Below, piece by piece: positions 63,456 to 64,000 of a DNA stretch of 64,000 bases. The notes under the pieces are model-generated. The model did not search any database and had not been told where the DNA came from. It saw nothing but the letters and a program-made list of their open reading frames with translations. Source of the DNA: Nitzschia sp. DOCU1 (taxonomy: Eukaryota > Bacillariophyta > Bacillariophyceae > Bacillariales > Bacillariaceae); assembly GCA_951394045.1 (NCBI GenBank), contig OX595995.1:682001-746000 (forward strand), in the 5' to 3' direction. The position numbers and the translations under genes were made by a program. The number at the start of each line of letters is the position of its first letter. The stretch's first letter is position 1.

Positions 63456-64000
63456 TATGTATATACAGGACGTGGAAACAAATGGTACATTTGATGTCTG
63501 AGCAAACCCGACATTGTCGCAACTGAATGGAACATGACACCGTTGTCGCACTTATGGTCTGCTGCTGCTAATAAAAGCAAAGGTCACCATTACACTTGCA
63601 CCCGTACCTCTACTGACTGACTGTAGCTCGAGCAAACAAACCAATGCGTTTTGTACCCTTGCTTCTACTTTCTGATTGTAGCTATTCTACTCGTCAATAA
63701 ACGAGTTAGATGCAGTTTGACGCGTGATGCGCGCAAGATCGCCTTGAAGATACTAGTGGTACCTACCATCCATACATACGTTGTAAAGCATGTTCACAGT
63801 CAGTAGCGGTTGAAGCCGACTCCTACTTTTTGATGTCACTTACGACATATTTATTTAACCATTGAGCGACCACGTCATCGCATTGTGGACACCATCATTT
63901 TTCGCGCACATTACTGAATGTACAGTTGAATTCTACGTACGATGTGCCGTCGTCACTTTTTGGCCAGCCGCCCGCCGCCTGTTCGGGTCGCCAGAAAAGA

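Larger units (their letters stand above)
57379..64000. repeat. Segmental duplication, copy 2 (continues past window)
   Basis: Direct copy of 35158-42535. The left junction is AAGAATTCC inside the DUF1365 gene. After about 62776 it accumulates differences from copy 1, lacks the 28-bp duplication and the 715-bp segment, and still matches copy 1 at the last base, where the BioD-like gene would come next. Confidence 0.9.

Noticed and set aside
1..64000. tRNA, rRNA and CRISPR arrays
   Set aside because: I saw no convincing tRNA T-arm context, ribosomal sequence or regularly spaced direct repeats with unique spacers. The coding repeats are tandem without spacers. tRNAscan-SE would settle the tRNA question.

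Overview
The window looks like nuclear DNA of a diatom, probably a pennate one. The grounds are: a P-S-x-x-P-S repeat protein typical of diatoms; a precursor with a signal peptide followed by an A|F junction (the diatom plastid-import signature); short GT-AG introns (75-215 bp); long intergenic stretches; and eukaryotic families (kinesin-7, class II HDAC, RING-H2, VHL/PUB, prolyl hydroxylase). The sequence is a draft scaffold: 200 Ns lie at 53914-54113. Species is not determinable from the sequence alone.

Layout. 0-8.8 kb: an acidic repeat protein with a C-terminal membrane anchor, a Golgi-type protein with two tandem sulfotransferase-like domains, and a small protein with repeated YWxW motifs. 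9.4-19.3 kb: one very large type II membrane surface protein (12086-17218) made of alternating modules, a PSxxPS linker and Cys-rich repeats, with a decayed partial copy on each side. 19.5-22.7 kb: a plastid-targeted methyltransferase, a second YWxW protein, a relic of the kinesin tail, and two hairpin repeats whose arms co-vary. 23.4-34.1 kb: a spliced CENP-E-like kinesin and a divergently transcribed, spliced ankyrin-HDAC sharing a 524-bp promoter interval. 34.4-42.5 kb: a DUF1365 membrane protein and three tandem RING-H2 membrane genes, the third broken. 42.8-49 kb: a BioD-like/DRTGG protein, a VHL+PUB protein, a small secreted protein, and a gamma-glutamylcyclotransferase-like protein. 49.8-53.9 kb: a spliced small secreted protein, its pseudogene copy, a broken glycosyltransferase and a 2OG-Fe(II) hydroxylase cut by the gap. 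55.4-57.0 kb: two head-to-tail TIR elements. 57.4-64.0 kb: a second direct copy, 22.2 kb away, of the DUF1365 3' end plus RING array.

Duplication is the dominant theme: internal tandem repeats (acidic protein, kinesin coiled coil, sulfotransferase, surface protein), tandem gene arrays (RING), dispersed paralogs (YWxW, secreted proteins), decayed partial copies, and one large recent segmental duplication whose two third-RING pseudogenes carry different disabling lesions. Functionally the genes are a mixture, with no operon logic. Several proteins are predicted to be secretory or surface proteins, which fits an accessory, fast-changing region next to conserved housekeeping genes.

Many long frames here open at TTG or GTG. 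For a eukaryote I moved those starts to the first plausible ATG or to a splice-supported exon.
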